Assembly: GCF_014155765.1 (NCBI RefSeq)
Contig: NZ_SCKT01000002.1
Span: 156,427 to 220,426 of the forward strand
Direction: 5' to 3'
Origin: Pantoea dispersa
GTDB taxonomy: Bacteria; Pseudomonadota; Gammaproteobacteria; Enterobacterales; Enterobacteriaceae
Length of the DNA stretch: 64,000 bases
Positions 45,440 through 52,460 of the stretch are shown in pieces (the first letter of the stretch is position 1; the number at the start of each line of letters is the position of its first letter). The notes under the pieces are model-generated. The model made no database searches. It was not told the DNA's origin and worked only from the letters and a program-made list of their open reading frames with translations. The position numbers and the translations under genes are program-made.

Positions 45440-45459
45440 GGCCAGCACAGAGGCTGGCC
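45440..45459 (+). terminator. Hairpin after the small membrane-peptide gene
   Basis: GGCCAGC-ACAGAG-GCTGGCC, a 7-bp G+C-rich stem with a 6-nt loop, lies between the convergent small-peptide gene and yebG. No T-run follows on the plus strand. Confidence 0.45.
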
Positions 45460-45496
45460 CGGATTCAGCAGCAGTACAAAGCGAACGCGCGGTTCC

Positions 45497-45826
45497 TCAG
45501 GCGGCTTTGACCGCACGCACCTTCTTCTCTTTTTCCGGCACAGCCGTATCGCTGTCGTCAGCAGCGGTTTCGCCGCTGTCTTTCACCGCGTCCGGCAGTT
45601 TGCTGGTGCGCAGAATGTGTTGCACCGCGTCTTTCTGTTCGGCCAGCAGCATACCCAGCGCTTCGGCCTGGGCCTCATCCATCGCTGGCTGATGTTGCTG
45701 CAGCCAGTCGGTGAACGCGTCGGCCATATCGAGCATCTTGTCCCATGCATCTGCGTCTTTTTTATTGGCAAACGTCATCTTCTCTTCACCCTTTCTGACC
45801 ACAACATATTTGGTTTCGACTGCCAT
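45497..45826 (-). CDS. yebG: YebG-family DNA-damage-inducible protein
   Basis: 109 aa. MAVETKYVVVRKGEEKMTFANKKDADAWDKMLDMADAF is the conserved YebG N-terminal domain, and AEALGMLLAEQKDAVQHILR follows. The rest is an acidic, then Lys-rich tail (SDTAVPEKEKKVRAVKAA), which is variable in this family. YebG is an SOS-induced protein of unclear molecular role. The start at 45826 has GAGGTG upstream, and a LexA box lies 14-33 bp before it. It is the next gene downstream of the SIR2-like gene but has its own damage-inducible promoter. Confidence 0.93.
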   Translation of the reverse strand: MAVETKYVVVRKGEEKMTFANKKDADAWDKMLDMADAFTDWLQQHQPAMDEAQAEALGMLLAEQKDAVQHILRTSKLPDAVKDSGETAADDSDTAVPEKEKKVRAVKAA

Positions 45827-45839
45827 GATGCACCTCATT

Positions 45840-45859
45840 TACTGTGTTTATATACAGTA
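45840..45859 (-). promoter_or_regulatory. LexA (SOS) box of yebG
   Basis: TACTGTGTTTATATACAGTA matches the LexA consensus TACTG-N10-CAGTA perfectly at the conserved outer bases. It lies directly upstream of the yebG start, as in E. coli. Confidence 0.9.
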
Positions 45860-45902
45860 TATTTCATTCAGCTTTTTTAGCCAACGATTTTCTGCTTGCC
45901 GT

Positions 45903-46697
45903 TTAAGCCAGCAGCTCTTCGAGGAAGGTTGCCAGCGCTTTGCGCGGATCGTCCTCTTCAGACACGATCATTTCAATGCCCCACTGCCCCAGTACCTCTT
46001 TCGCCACCGGATTATTACGGTTGGTGAACAGGTAGGATTTAGGCCGTGCGGTCGCCAGCCCGGTGCGGCCCCACATTTTGGTCAGGCGATAAAACAGCAG
46101 GCGGATATTGAAATCGCTGATGCTGTAGCCAACAAACAGCACGGAGTTACCCATGACGTCATGGGTCAGTTTGATATCCAGCGGCGATTCAAAATAGAGC
46201 CGCTCAAAGTAGCTGCTCTCATCCAGCACGATGGAGGTATCATCGTCAAAATCGCCATGAAGTTTAATAATATGGCGCTTATCTTCAGTCAGCGACACCA
46301 GATCGGCGGCGTTAGCGACCTTGCTGTACGGCACGTTGTGCGCTTCATGCGCCATCTCCAGCCAGCGGTCGTAATTGGTGGTATAGATGCGCGAGAAATT
46401 GCCCTGGGTGATCATGGTGTGAATTTCAGAGCTGCGCACGTCGATATCCGGACGGTGCCACTCGCGATCCATCCAGCTGCGCAGCGGGCCGAGCGAGCCT
46501 TTGCGCTGTTTGTAATACTCCGCCAGCGACAAATGGGTGCCGTAGGTATTGAAGATCTTCGGATCGTAGCCCAGCTCATTAGCCAGATGTGCAATCAGCT
46601 CGTGCCACTCCGGCAGTCCGAGATTGCGTGAGATGCCCGCACCGGCGAACAGAATCAGTTTGCCGGCATCGTAAGCGCGTTTGAGTTCCGGTTTCAT
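45903..46697 (-). CDS. SIR2-like NAD-binding protein (KomC-like candidate)
   Basis: 264 aa, essentially one SIR2_2 domain. KLILFAGAGISRNLGLPEWHELI (about 13-35) is the Rossmann NAD loop, IYTTNYDRWLE (104-114) the TxNYD motif, KLHGD with the catalytic His147, and VGYSISDFNI (189-198) the conserved end of the NAD pocket. No zinc ribbon, membrane helix or second domain is present. Proteins of this type in Thoeris, DSR and Kongming are NAD-depleting effectors of anti-phage immunity, not deacetylases. It starts inside the stop of the HAM1-like gene (ATGA overlap), so the two are translationally coupled and probably form a complex. Function in this pair is inferred, not shown. Confidence 0.85.
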   Translation of the reverse strand: MKPELKRAYDAGKLILFAGAGISRNLGLPEWHELIAHLANELGYDPKIFNTYGTHLSLAEYYKQRKGSLGPLRSWMDREWHRPDIDVRSSEIHTMITQGNFSRIYTTNYDRWLEMAHEAHNVPYSKVANAADLVSLTEDKRHIIKLHGDFDDDTSIVLDESSYFERLYFESPLDIKLTHDVMGNSVLFVGYSISDFNIRLLFYRLTKMWGRTGLATARPKSYLFTNRNNPVAKEVLGQWGIEMIVSEEDDPRKALATFLEELLA

Positions 46698-47254
46698 GCC
46701 AGTCCCCGCGAAGTTTTCAGAAAGGTGGCAAAGCGATCCAGCGCCAGGCGGCGCATCGAGATTTCGTTTTTCAGTTCGCCCATTTCAGCGAATGTCTGGG
46801 TGTGCCCTTCCGGGATAAACACGCAGTCCCACTGAAATTCGCGTGGCCCCGCCGGCTCCCGGGCAATGGTGCCGCGCAGCTGGCCTTCAAACTGGTACAT
46901 TTTGCGCCCGTCACAGTAGCCGAGGACGGTTTTGGCGGTCACGCCCGGGCTGTCCAGCCCGTTCACCAGTTTGGTAAAGCGTTCCGCGTTCAGCCGGCTC
47001 CAGAAGATGCGCGTCAGACCGGCGGGCAGGCCATTGAGCCCATCCAGATACAGACCGGTATGCTCGACAAACAGCGGGCGGCCAATGATTGAAAAGGCTT
47101 TAGTCAGTTTGTCACGAACCAGCTCCACCTCATTTTCGGTCTGAATCTCTTCAATACGGCGCGCAATGGGCACCACTTCGACACCCACCGGCTCAAGGAT
47201 GGTACGCACCTCGGCCAGCTTGAGTTCATTAGCAGATAAGAAACGAATTTTCAT
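46694..47254 (-). CDS. HAM1/RdgB-like non-canonical purine NTP-binding protein (KomB-like candidate)
   Basis: 186 aa of the ITPase/HAM1 fold. Motif 1 FLSANELKLAEV (S7-x-N-x-x-K12) is the triphosphate-binding element. The segment FVEHTGLYLDGLNGLPAG corresponds to the D-D/E-D-(S/T)-G-L active site, but the catalytic Asp is His65 here. GTIAREPAGPREFQWDCVFIPEGHTQTFAEM aligns with the base-recognition part; FGYDP is changed to FQWDC and the SHR motif to SMR (166-168). This suggests that it binds a modified nucleotide without efficient hydrolysis. True rdgB would lie elsewhere, in the yggS-hemN region. No strong ribosome-binding site precedes the ATG. It overlaps the SIR2-like gene by 4 bp. Confidence 0.85.
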   Translation of the reverse strand: MKIRFLSANELKLAEVRTILEPVGVEVVPIARRIEEIQTENEVELVRDKLTKAFSIIGRPLFVEHTGLYLDGLNGLPAGLTRIFWSRLNAERFTKLVNGLDSPGVTAKTVLGYCDGRKMYQFEGQLRGTIAREPAGPREFQWDCVFIPEGHTQTFAEMGELKNEISMRRLALDRFATFLKTSRGLA

Positions 47255-47626
47255 TGCAATCAGTATGTTGAAAGTGGGTTAGTCCAACCTGGTGACGCGT
47301 GTCCGGCTGCGGTTCCGGCTGTTATTGTCCGGCACGCTGTCGCCGCGCCGCGTGGTCATTCTACTCTGCGGCGACGTCACTGGCGAGGAACAATCGGGTC
47401 GCGCTGCGCGCGCCTTCGCCGGTATAGCGCATCGCTTATCGCTGGCGGCGTTAAATATTGCACCTGAATGCGTTAATAGCGCTATTTGACGCCGCTTATG
47501 TCAAATATAAAAATCCGCGCTTAACGCGCAAATAATCTGAAAACAATTATGACAGTCGTCTCGCTTAAATATATTATGTGGCGTTTACACCTTCACGCGT
47601 CATGACAATAAAACCCGGAACCGTTT
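47255..47626. other. Divergent intergenic region between HAM1-like and EAL genes
   Basis: 372 bp. The half near the HAM1-like gene is G+C-rich with no obvious promoter. The half near the EAL gene is A+T-rich. ATTTGAC/GTCAAAT at 47484-47506 is a perfect 7-bp inverted repeat with a 9-bp spacer and is the only regulatory-looking element I see. Confidence 0.4.
47484..47506. promoter_or_regulatory. Inverted repeat ATTTGAC-N9-GTCAAAT
   Basis: Perfect 7-bp arms with a 9-bp spacer, 121 bp upstream of the EAL-protein start and 230 bp upstream of the HAM1-like start. The form suits a dimeric regulator, but I cannot name one. Confidence 0.35.
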
Positions 47627-48985
47627 ATGAACCCTTTGTTGAGTTCAGCCTGGTCGCGCATCCGTAATCTGCCCTTCATTTTGCAGGGTGATAGCCCGGA
47701 AAAAAAGCTCCGCCTGACGCTGCTGATTGCCGGCGTCGCCAGTATCGTGGCTGGTATCTTTATGGCAACACTGAATTTCAGTCGCGGTCATCATGACATT
47801 GGCTGTCTGTATATCGCCAGTATAGCGCTGGGGGGCTACATCATCATCGGCGCCTTCAGCGACCGGCTGGAGCGGCATCTGGCGGTCATTACCCATGCGT
47901 TATTATTTACCATCATCGTGCTGTTGCTGGTGGATAATCACCACGCTGCCGGCAAGCGTTCAGAATATAACTATCTGGTGGCCTTGATCGTCGGTTCGGC
48001 ACTGGTGTTGCGCCAGCAATCCTTTTATCTGAGTAAAATATTTCCGCTGCTGTGCCTGCTGTGTTATCTGTTTTTTGTCACCACCGGTCTGATCTGGGAA
48101 AATAATCGTTTTCATCTCAATATTCCGCAGGAAGCCGTTTTTACCGTTTTCAATTGTGCAGTGCCGGTGACGGCACTGCTGTCGACCGTGTTTACCTATG
48201 GCGGCAATTATTCCGCCACCGATCTTATCAAGCGCGAACTCGCGTCCGCCATCGAGCGCCAGCAGCTGGAGCTCTATTATCAGCCGCAGGTCGATGGCGA
48301 CAAAAATCTCATCGGTTTTGAAGCGCTGCTGCGCTGGAAGCACCCGGAGAAAGGCTTTATCTCGCCGGAGGTGTTTATTCCGGTAGCCGAAAAAAGCGGG
48401 CTGATTATCGATATTGGCAAGTGGGTGCTGGAGCGCATGCTGCAGCAAATCGTCGAGTGGGATCGCGTGCTGCGGCTGCCCCCGCTGGTGTTTTCCATCA
48501 ATATCAGCCCGCTGCAGTTGATGCACCGCGACTTCACCCATGACACGCTGCTGACGCTGTCGCATTACAAAATCCGTCCCGAGCGGCTAAAGTTTGAAAT
48601 TACCGAGACCACTTTTATTTACGATCAGCAGCGCATTGGGGATGTCATCAACCACTTCAGCCAGTTAGGGATTAAATGGGCGATCGACGATTTCGGCGTC
48701 GGCTACTCTTCGCTTAAGTCGCTGAGTGATTTCGCTATTGATGATATTAAGATTGATAAGTCCCTGATCATGCACATTTTTGAAAACGAATCGGCAGCGA
48801 TTGTGGTGCAAAAGACCATTGAGCTGTCGCGCGCGATGGGGCTGAACGTGCTGGCGGAAGGGATTGAGAGCGAGGAGTATTTCGAGCACCTGCGCAATAA
48901 GGGCTGCCATTTATTCCAGGGTTACCATTTTGCCCGCCCGCTGCCCGCCGCCGAAGCATTGCAGTGGATAAAAAAAGCAGGATAA
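47627..48985 (+). CDS. Membrane-anchored EAL-domain cyclic-di-GMP phosphodiesterase
   Basis: 452 aa. The N-terminal 200 residues contain about six hydrophobic helices of a membrane sensor domain that I cannot assign to a named family. The EAL domain spans about 205-450. Its residues look catalytic: FEALLRWKHP (EAL variant of the signature), SINISPLQL (Asn), FEITETTF (Glu), AIDDFGVGYSSLKSL (DDFG loop 6), IKIDKSLI (Lys), AEGIESEE (Glu) and FQGYHFARPL. No GGDEF domain is present. It should hydrolyse c-di-GMP to pGpG and so favour motility over biofilm. It stands alone, divergent from the HAM1-like gene. Confidence 0.92.
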   Translation: MNPLLSSAWSRIRNLPFILQGDSPEKKLRLTLLIAGVASIVAGIFMATLNFSRGHHDIGCLYIASIALGGYIIIGAFSDRLERHLAVITHALLFTIIVLLLVDNHHAAGKRSEYNYLVALIVGSALVLRQQSFYLSKIFPLLCLLCYLFFVTTGLIWENNRFHLNIPQEAVFTVFNCAVPVTALLSTVFTYGGNYSATDLIKRELASAIERQQLELYYQPQVDGDKNLIGFEALLRWKHPEKGFISPEVFIPVAEKSGLIIDIGKWVLERMLQQIVEWDRVLRLPPLVFSINISPLQLMHRDFTHDTLLTLSHYKIRPERLKFEITETTFIYDQQRIGDVINHFSQLGIKWAIDDFGVGYSSLKSLSDFAIDDIKIDKSLIMHIFENESAAIVVQKTIELSRAMGLNVLAEGIESEEYFEHLRNKGCHLFQGYHFARPLPAAEALQWIKKAG

Positions 48986-49051
48986 ACCGGGCGGGATGAC
49001 GTATGGACGGATTGCTGTGTCCTCACGCAATACATCACATTGCACGAAACT

Positions 49052-49129
49052 GTAGCGGCGCGATTCATCGCGCGAATGTTCAGAAGCGCCATGCCCATCC
49101 CGGCATAGCGCAATAAATTGCGCCGCTAC
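49052..49129. repeat. 78-bp palindromic repeat, copy A
   Basis: Starts GTAGCGGCGC and ends GCGCCGCTAC, exact terminal inverted repeats of 10 bp. Inside are two hairpin-forming segments, GCGCGATTCATCGCGC and GCGCAATAAATTGCGC, joined by a roughly 35-bp linker with AGAAGCGCCATGCCCATCCC. Copy B at 49175 has the same length and differs at 6 of 78 positions. Confidence 0.85.
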
Positions 49130-49174
49130 GCTACGTGCGAAGTGTCATTCCGGTACTTGTAAACCGCACATCCT

Positions 49175-49252
49175 GTAGCGGCGCGATTTATCGCGCTGAT
49201 GTTCAGAAGCGCCATGCCCATCCCGACATAGCGCAATGAATTGCGCCGTTAC
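49175..49252. repeat. 78-bp palindromic repeat, copy B
   Basis: Same organisation as copy A, 45 bp downstream of it and in the same orientation. The right terminus reads GCGCCGTTAC. Both copies lie between convergent genes (EAL and binding protein), the usual home of REP/BIME-type elements. Confidence 0.85.
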
Positions 49253-49311
49253 CGCTATTGCCTGTGTTGTTGAACGGGTGAAAACTCATCTCGCCGCTCT
49301 GCCACCCCGCC

Positions 49312-50223
49312 CTAATTATCCTGATAAACAATCCCGGGCGGATTAACCTGCGAAATCTCCACTGCCTCGCCCTCTTCACCCCATCTTGCCAGCACCTGGT
49401 GATACTGGCCGCCAGCGATAGCGCCGTTGATCGCCTGCTGCAGCGCGACGTCCAGGCCATTGCCCTTCTTCGTGGTGACCGCTACCCAGGCGCGAAACGG
49501 CCCGTGTCCGACAATTTTGGTTTGCCCGCGCGAAGCCACTTTCCACGCCGCCATGGCCTGCGGGCCAAATGACGCATCGGCCCGGCCAGAGAGCAGCGCC
49601 AGCGTGGCGGAAGCATCATCGTTGAGATAAATCGGCTGCACCGGGGCCAGGCCCTGCGCCCGATTCTTCGCATCCCAGCTCAGTAATATTCGCTCCTGAT
49701 TGGTACCGGAGCCCACAATAATCCGTTTGCCGGCCACGTCTTCCCGGCGACGAATCGCGCTGATTTTACTGTCCGCTTTCACCGCGAAGGCATGGTTATC
49801 CGCGCGATAGGTGGCGAAATCAAACTTCTGCTTGCGCTCCTCGGTCACCGCGATATTGAACATCGCCACATCATAGCGCCCTGCCGTGATGCCCAGCGGC
49901 CAGTCCTCCCACGCCGCCGGCACCAGCCTGAGTTTCAGACCGAGGCTGTCGGCCAGCAGGCGCGCAATGTCCGGGTCGCTGCCGATCAGCGTTTTATTAT
50001 CGGACGCCCAGAGGCCAATTGGCGGTGAATTATTGGCTGAGGTGGCGACGGTTAAATAGCCGGGGTGAACAAAATGAAATCCGGCGGGGATCTTCGCGAT
50101 CGCCTGCGGATTGGCCGCCATGGTGATCGGCGTTTCGTTATGACTGGCGTCCAGCTGTTGCGCGCCTGCCGCGGATGCCGCCAGCACCGCACCCGCCAGC
50201 GCGACTATAATCACCGGCTTCAT
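49312..50223 (-). CDS. Amino-acid ABC transporter substrate-binding protein, second paralogue (YxeM-like)
   Basis: 303 aa. The signal peptide MKPVIIVALAGAVLAASAAGAQQ is followed by a segment (PAGFHFVHPGYLTVATSANNSPPIGLWASDNKTLIGSDPDIARLLADSLGLKL) closely matching the other binding protein at 52461. Shared landmarks are AWEDWPLGI, QKFDFATYR, RIIVGSGTNQE, and a C-terminal NPPGIVY versus NPPGLGD. The two arose by duplication inside this operon. Two receptors for one permease/ATPase pair would widen the substrate range. The start overlaps the ATPase stop by one base. Last gene of the leftward operon; palindromic repeats follow. Confidence 0.9.
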   Translation of the reverse strand: MKPVIIVALAGAVLAASAAGAQQLDASHNETPITMAANPQAIAKIPAGFHFVHPGYLTVATSANNSPPIGLWASDNKTLIGSDPDIARLLADSLGLKLRLVPAAWEDWPLGITAGRYDVAMFNIAVTEERKQKFDFATYRADNHAFAVKADSKISAIRRREDVAGKRIIVGSGTNQERILLSWDAKNRAQGLAPVQPIYLNDDASATLALLSGRADASFGPQAMAAWKVASRGQTKIVGHGPFRAWVAVTTKKGNGLDVALQQAINGAIAGGQYHQVLARWGEEGEAVEISQVNPPGIVYQDN

Positions 50224-51017
50224 TACAGCACCCTGGCGAGGAAACGTTTGGTGCGCTCATGACGCGGCTGATTCAGCACCTGCTGGCTGCTGCCCTGCTC
50301 AACCACGCGCCCGTCAACCATAAACACCACATTATCCGCCACTTCACGCGCAAAGCCGATCTCGTGCGTGACAATCACCAGCGTGGTGCCGGATCGCGCC
50401 AGTTTTTTAATCACATCCAGCACTTCGCCCACCAGTTCCGGGTCGAGCGCCGAAGTCGGCTCATCAAACAGCATCACGCGCGGGTTGAGCATCAGCGCAC
50501 GCGCAATCGCAATGCGCTGCTGCTGACCGCCAGAGAGATGCCGCGGCCAGGCATCGGCTTTGTGCCGCAGGCCGACCACATCCAGCAGCTCACCGGCGCG
50601 ATCGATCGCTGCCCGGCGCGACAGCTGACGATGGGCAATCGGCGCTTCAATCAGATTTTCCAGCACCGTCAGGTGCGGAAACAGATTGAAGTTCTGGAAC
50701 ACATAGCCGACGTTGATGCGCTGCCGCAAAATCGCCTTCTCTTTCAGCTCATAGAGTTTATCGCCGCGCCGCTGATAGCCGATGTAATCGCCATCGATCT
50801 GAATAAAGCCTTCATCCACGCGCTCCAGATGATTGATGGTGCGCAGCAGCGTCGATTTGCCAGAACCGGACGGCCCGAGGATCACCGTTACCGAACCGGG
50901 AGCCAGCTCAAGCGACACCTCATCCAGCGCTTTATACCGGCCAAACGTCTTGCTGACGCCGGTAATACTGATGGCGCCGGTGGTATGCAGATAGCGGTAA
51001 TCAATGGCTTCGGACAT
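50223..51017 (-). CDS. Amino-acid/cystine-type ABC transporter ATP-binding protein (YxeO-like)
   Basis: 264 aa. Walker [10 protein letters not shown]-loop VFQNFNLFPHLTV, signature [16 protein letters not shown], Walker [14 protein letters not shown] and switch VTHEIGFAREVADNV are complete. It belongs to the polar-amino-acid importer ATPases (TcyN/GlnQ/YxeO). Its first 17 bp overlap the permease gene. Energises import for the binding proteins at 49312 and 52461. Confidence 0.92.
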   Translation of the reverse strand: MSEAIDYRYLHTTGAISITGVSKTFGRYKALDEVSLELAPGSVTVILGPSGSGKSTLLRTINHLERVDEGFIQIDGDYIGYQRRGDKLYELKEKAILRQRINVGYVFQNFNLFPHLTVLENLIEAPIAHRQLSRRAAIDRAGELLDVVGLRHKADAWPRHLSGGQQQRIAIARALMLNPRVMLFDEPTSALDPELVGEVLDVIKKLARSGTTLVIVTHEIGFAREVADNVVFMVDGRVVEQGSSQQVLNQPRHERTKRFLARVL

Positions 51018-51927
51018 GAGACAGCTCCTCGTTGACGGCAGGGTTCACGCTGCGGTTGCGCCACTGGCGCCAGCGCGAAGGTTGCGGTTCACGCGTGACG
51101 CTGCGTGCCAGCCAGCGCTCGACGCTGTGCTGCAGCAGCGACAGCACGGTGGTGATGATCAGATACCAGGCGGCTCCGACCATCAGCAGCGGGATCACCT
51201 GCTGGGTGCGGTTGTAGATCATCTGGATGGTGTAAAACAGCTCGGGCATCGCCAGCACGTACACCATTGAGGTGCCCTTGGCGAGGCTGATGATCTCATT
51301 AAAGGTGGTGGGAATAATCGCGCGCAGCGCCTGCGGCAGAATGATGCGAAACGTGCGGCGCGACGACGATAATCCCAGCGCCGAAGCGGCTTCAAACTGG
51401 CCGTGATCGACGCCGAGAAATCCGCCGCGAATAATCTCCGCGCTATACGCGCTCTGCACCAGCGTCAGGCCAATCACCGCCGCCGGGAACTGGCCGAGCA
51501 CGTTGATGGTCTGGAAGTGCCCCCACGACAGAGCGGTGAACGGAATACCGAACGACAGCGTGTCGTACAGGTACGAGAAGTTATACAGAATGATCAGCAC
51601 CACAATCAGCGGCAGCGAGCGAAACAGCCAGATATAGCCAAACGCCAGCGTGCTCAGCAGCCACGATGACGAGAGCCGCGCCAGGGCCAGCAGGCCGCCG
51701 AATATCAGGCTCAGCAGCGTGCCGCACAGCGTCAGCAGCAGCGTTTGCCCCAGGCCATTAAGGATCACCGGATCGAAAAACCAGCGGGCAAACACGCTCC
51801 ACTCCCAGCGCGGATTAAAGGCCACGGAATCGATCACCGCCGCAAGGATAAATAGCGCGATGATGGCACCGACGGTACGCGCCGGATAGCGTGCCGGCAC
51901 CACGGTCAAAGGTTGTTGCTTACTCAT
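51001..51927 (-). CDS. Amino-acid/cystine-type ABC transporter permease (YxeN-like)
   Basis: 308 aa, longer than the usual 220-240. An N-terminal extension carries an extra hydrophobic segment (TVGAIIALFILAAVIDSVAF) before the standard permease core. The core contains GLGQTLLLTLCGTLLSLIFGGLLAL, FRSLPLIVVLIILYNF and the coupling loop AASALGLSSSRRTFRIILPQALRAIIP. The C-terminal tail is basic. The single permease presumably homodimerises. Confidence 0.9.
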   Translation of the reverse strand: MSKQQPLTVVPARYPARTVGAIIALFILAAVIDSVAFNPRWEWSVFARWFFDPVILNGLGQTLLLTLCGTLLSLIFGGLLALARLSSSWLLSTLAFGYIWLFRSLPLIVVLIILYNFSYLYDTLSFGIPFTALSWGHFQTINVLGQFPAAVIGLTLVQSAYSAEIIRGGFLGVDHGQFEAASALGLSSSRRTFRIILPQALRAIIPTTFNEIISLAKGTSMVYVLAMPELFYTIQMIYNRTQQVIPLLMVGAAWYLIITTVLSLLQHSVERWLARSVTREPQPSRWRQWRNRSVNPAVNEELSHVRSH

Positions 51928-51938
51928 GGTGGCTCTCC

Positions 51939-52451
51939 TTAGCTGGCCTGCGCCACGTTGTGCACATCAATCACTTTGAGAAAACGCAGCCGGCCATCGT
52001 GCGGCGGCTGGCCGTAAATCTCCATATCTTCGCGCAGCTCAAACTGCGGCTGATAGCCGTGGCCGATATACAGCTGTACCGCTTCCGGCTGACGGAAACC
52101 GGTGGTGAGAAACACGCGCTGATAGCCTGCGCGCAGCGCCCGGCGCTCCAGCTCCTGCAGGATCAACAGTGCCAGTCCCTGACGGCGCAGGTCACGCCGC
52201 GTCCAGATGCGCTTCAGTTCGGCGGTGGTAGCATCCCACGGTTTGTAGGCGCCCATGGCGATGATCTCACCGTCGCGCTCCAGCACGATGAACAGCCCGC
52301 GCGGCGGCAGATACCACTCGGTCAGCTCAACTTCATTGTGTTTCCTGAAGAAATCGCCGTAGCGTGCTGCATATTCACCAAACAGACCGTCAAGAATCGG
52401 CTGCAGCTCCGGCGCTTCCGGTGACACTTCGCGGAAAAATTGCTGGCTCAT
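51939..52451 (-). CDS. GNAT N-acetyltransferase (YxeL-like)
   Basis: 170 aa. Motif A, LKRIWTRRDLRRQGLALLILQELERRALRAGYQRVFLTTGFRQPEAVQLYIGHGYQP, contains the acetyl-CoA loop RRQGLA and the Tyr of motif B. It lies between the permease and the binding protein of an operon whose gene set matches yxeKLMNOP of Bacillus subtilis. There YxeL N-acetylates S-(2-succino)cysteine before oxidative cleavage. The same role is the best guess here; sequence alone does not fix the acceptor. Confidence 0.82.
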   Translation of the reverse strand: MSQQFFREVSPEAPELQPILDGLFGEYAARYGDFFRKHNEVELTEWYLPPRGLFIVLERDGEIIAMGAYKPWDATTAELKRIWTRRDLRRQGLALLILQELERRALRAGYQRVFLTTGFRQPEAVQLYIGHGYQPQFELREDMEIYGQPPHDGRLRFLKVIDVHNVAQAS

Positions 52452-52460
52452 GCCGCCTCC

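Noticed and set aside
45711-46631. 306-codon plus-strand frame opposite the SIR2-like gene
   Set aside because: It is the antisense shadow of the SIR2-like gene and yebG; the sense frames carry clear family motifs.
46694-47254. Ordinary housekeeping rdgB
   Set aside because: The catalytic Asp is replaced, the base-binding motifs differ, and the gene is coupled to a SIR2-like gene instead of the usual yggS-hemN neighbourhood.
49052-49252. Insertion sequence remnant with transposase
   Set aside because: The elements are only 78 bp, contain no coding sequence, and have no flanking target duplication that I can see.
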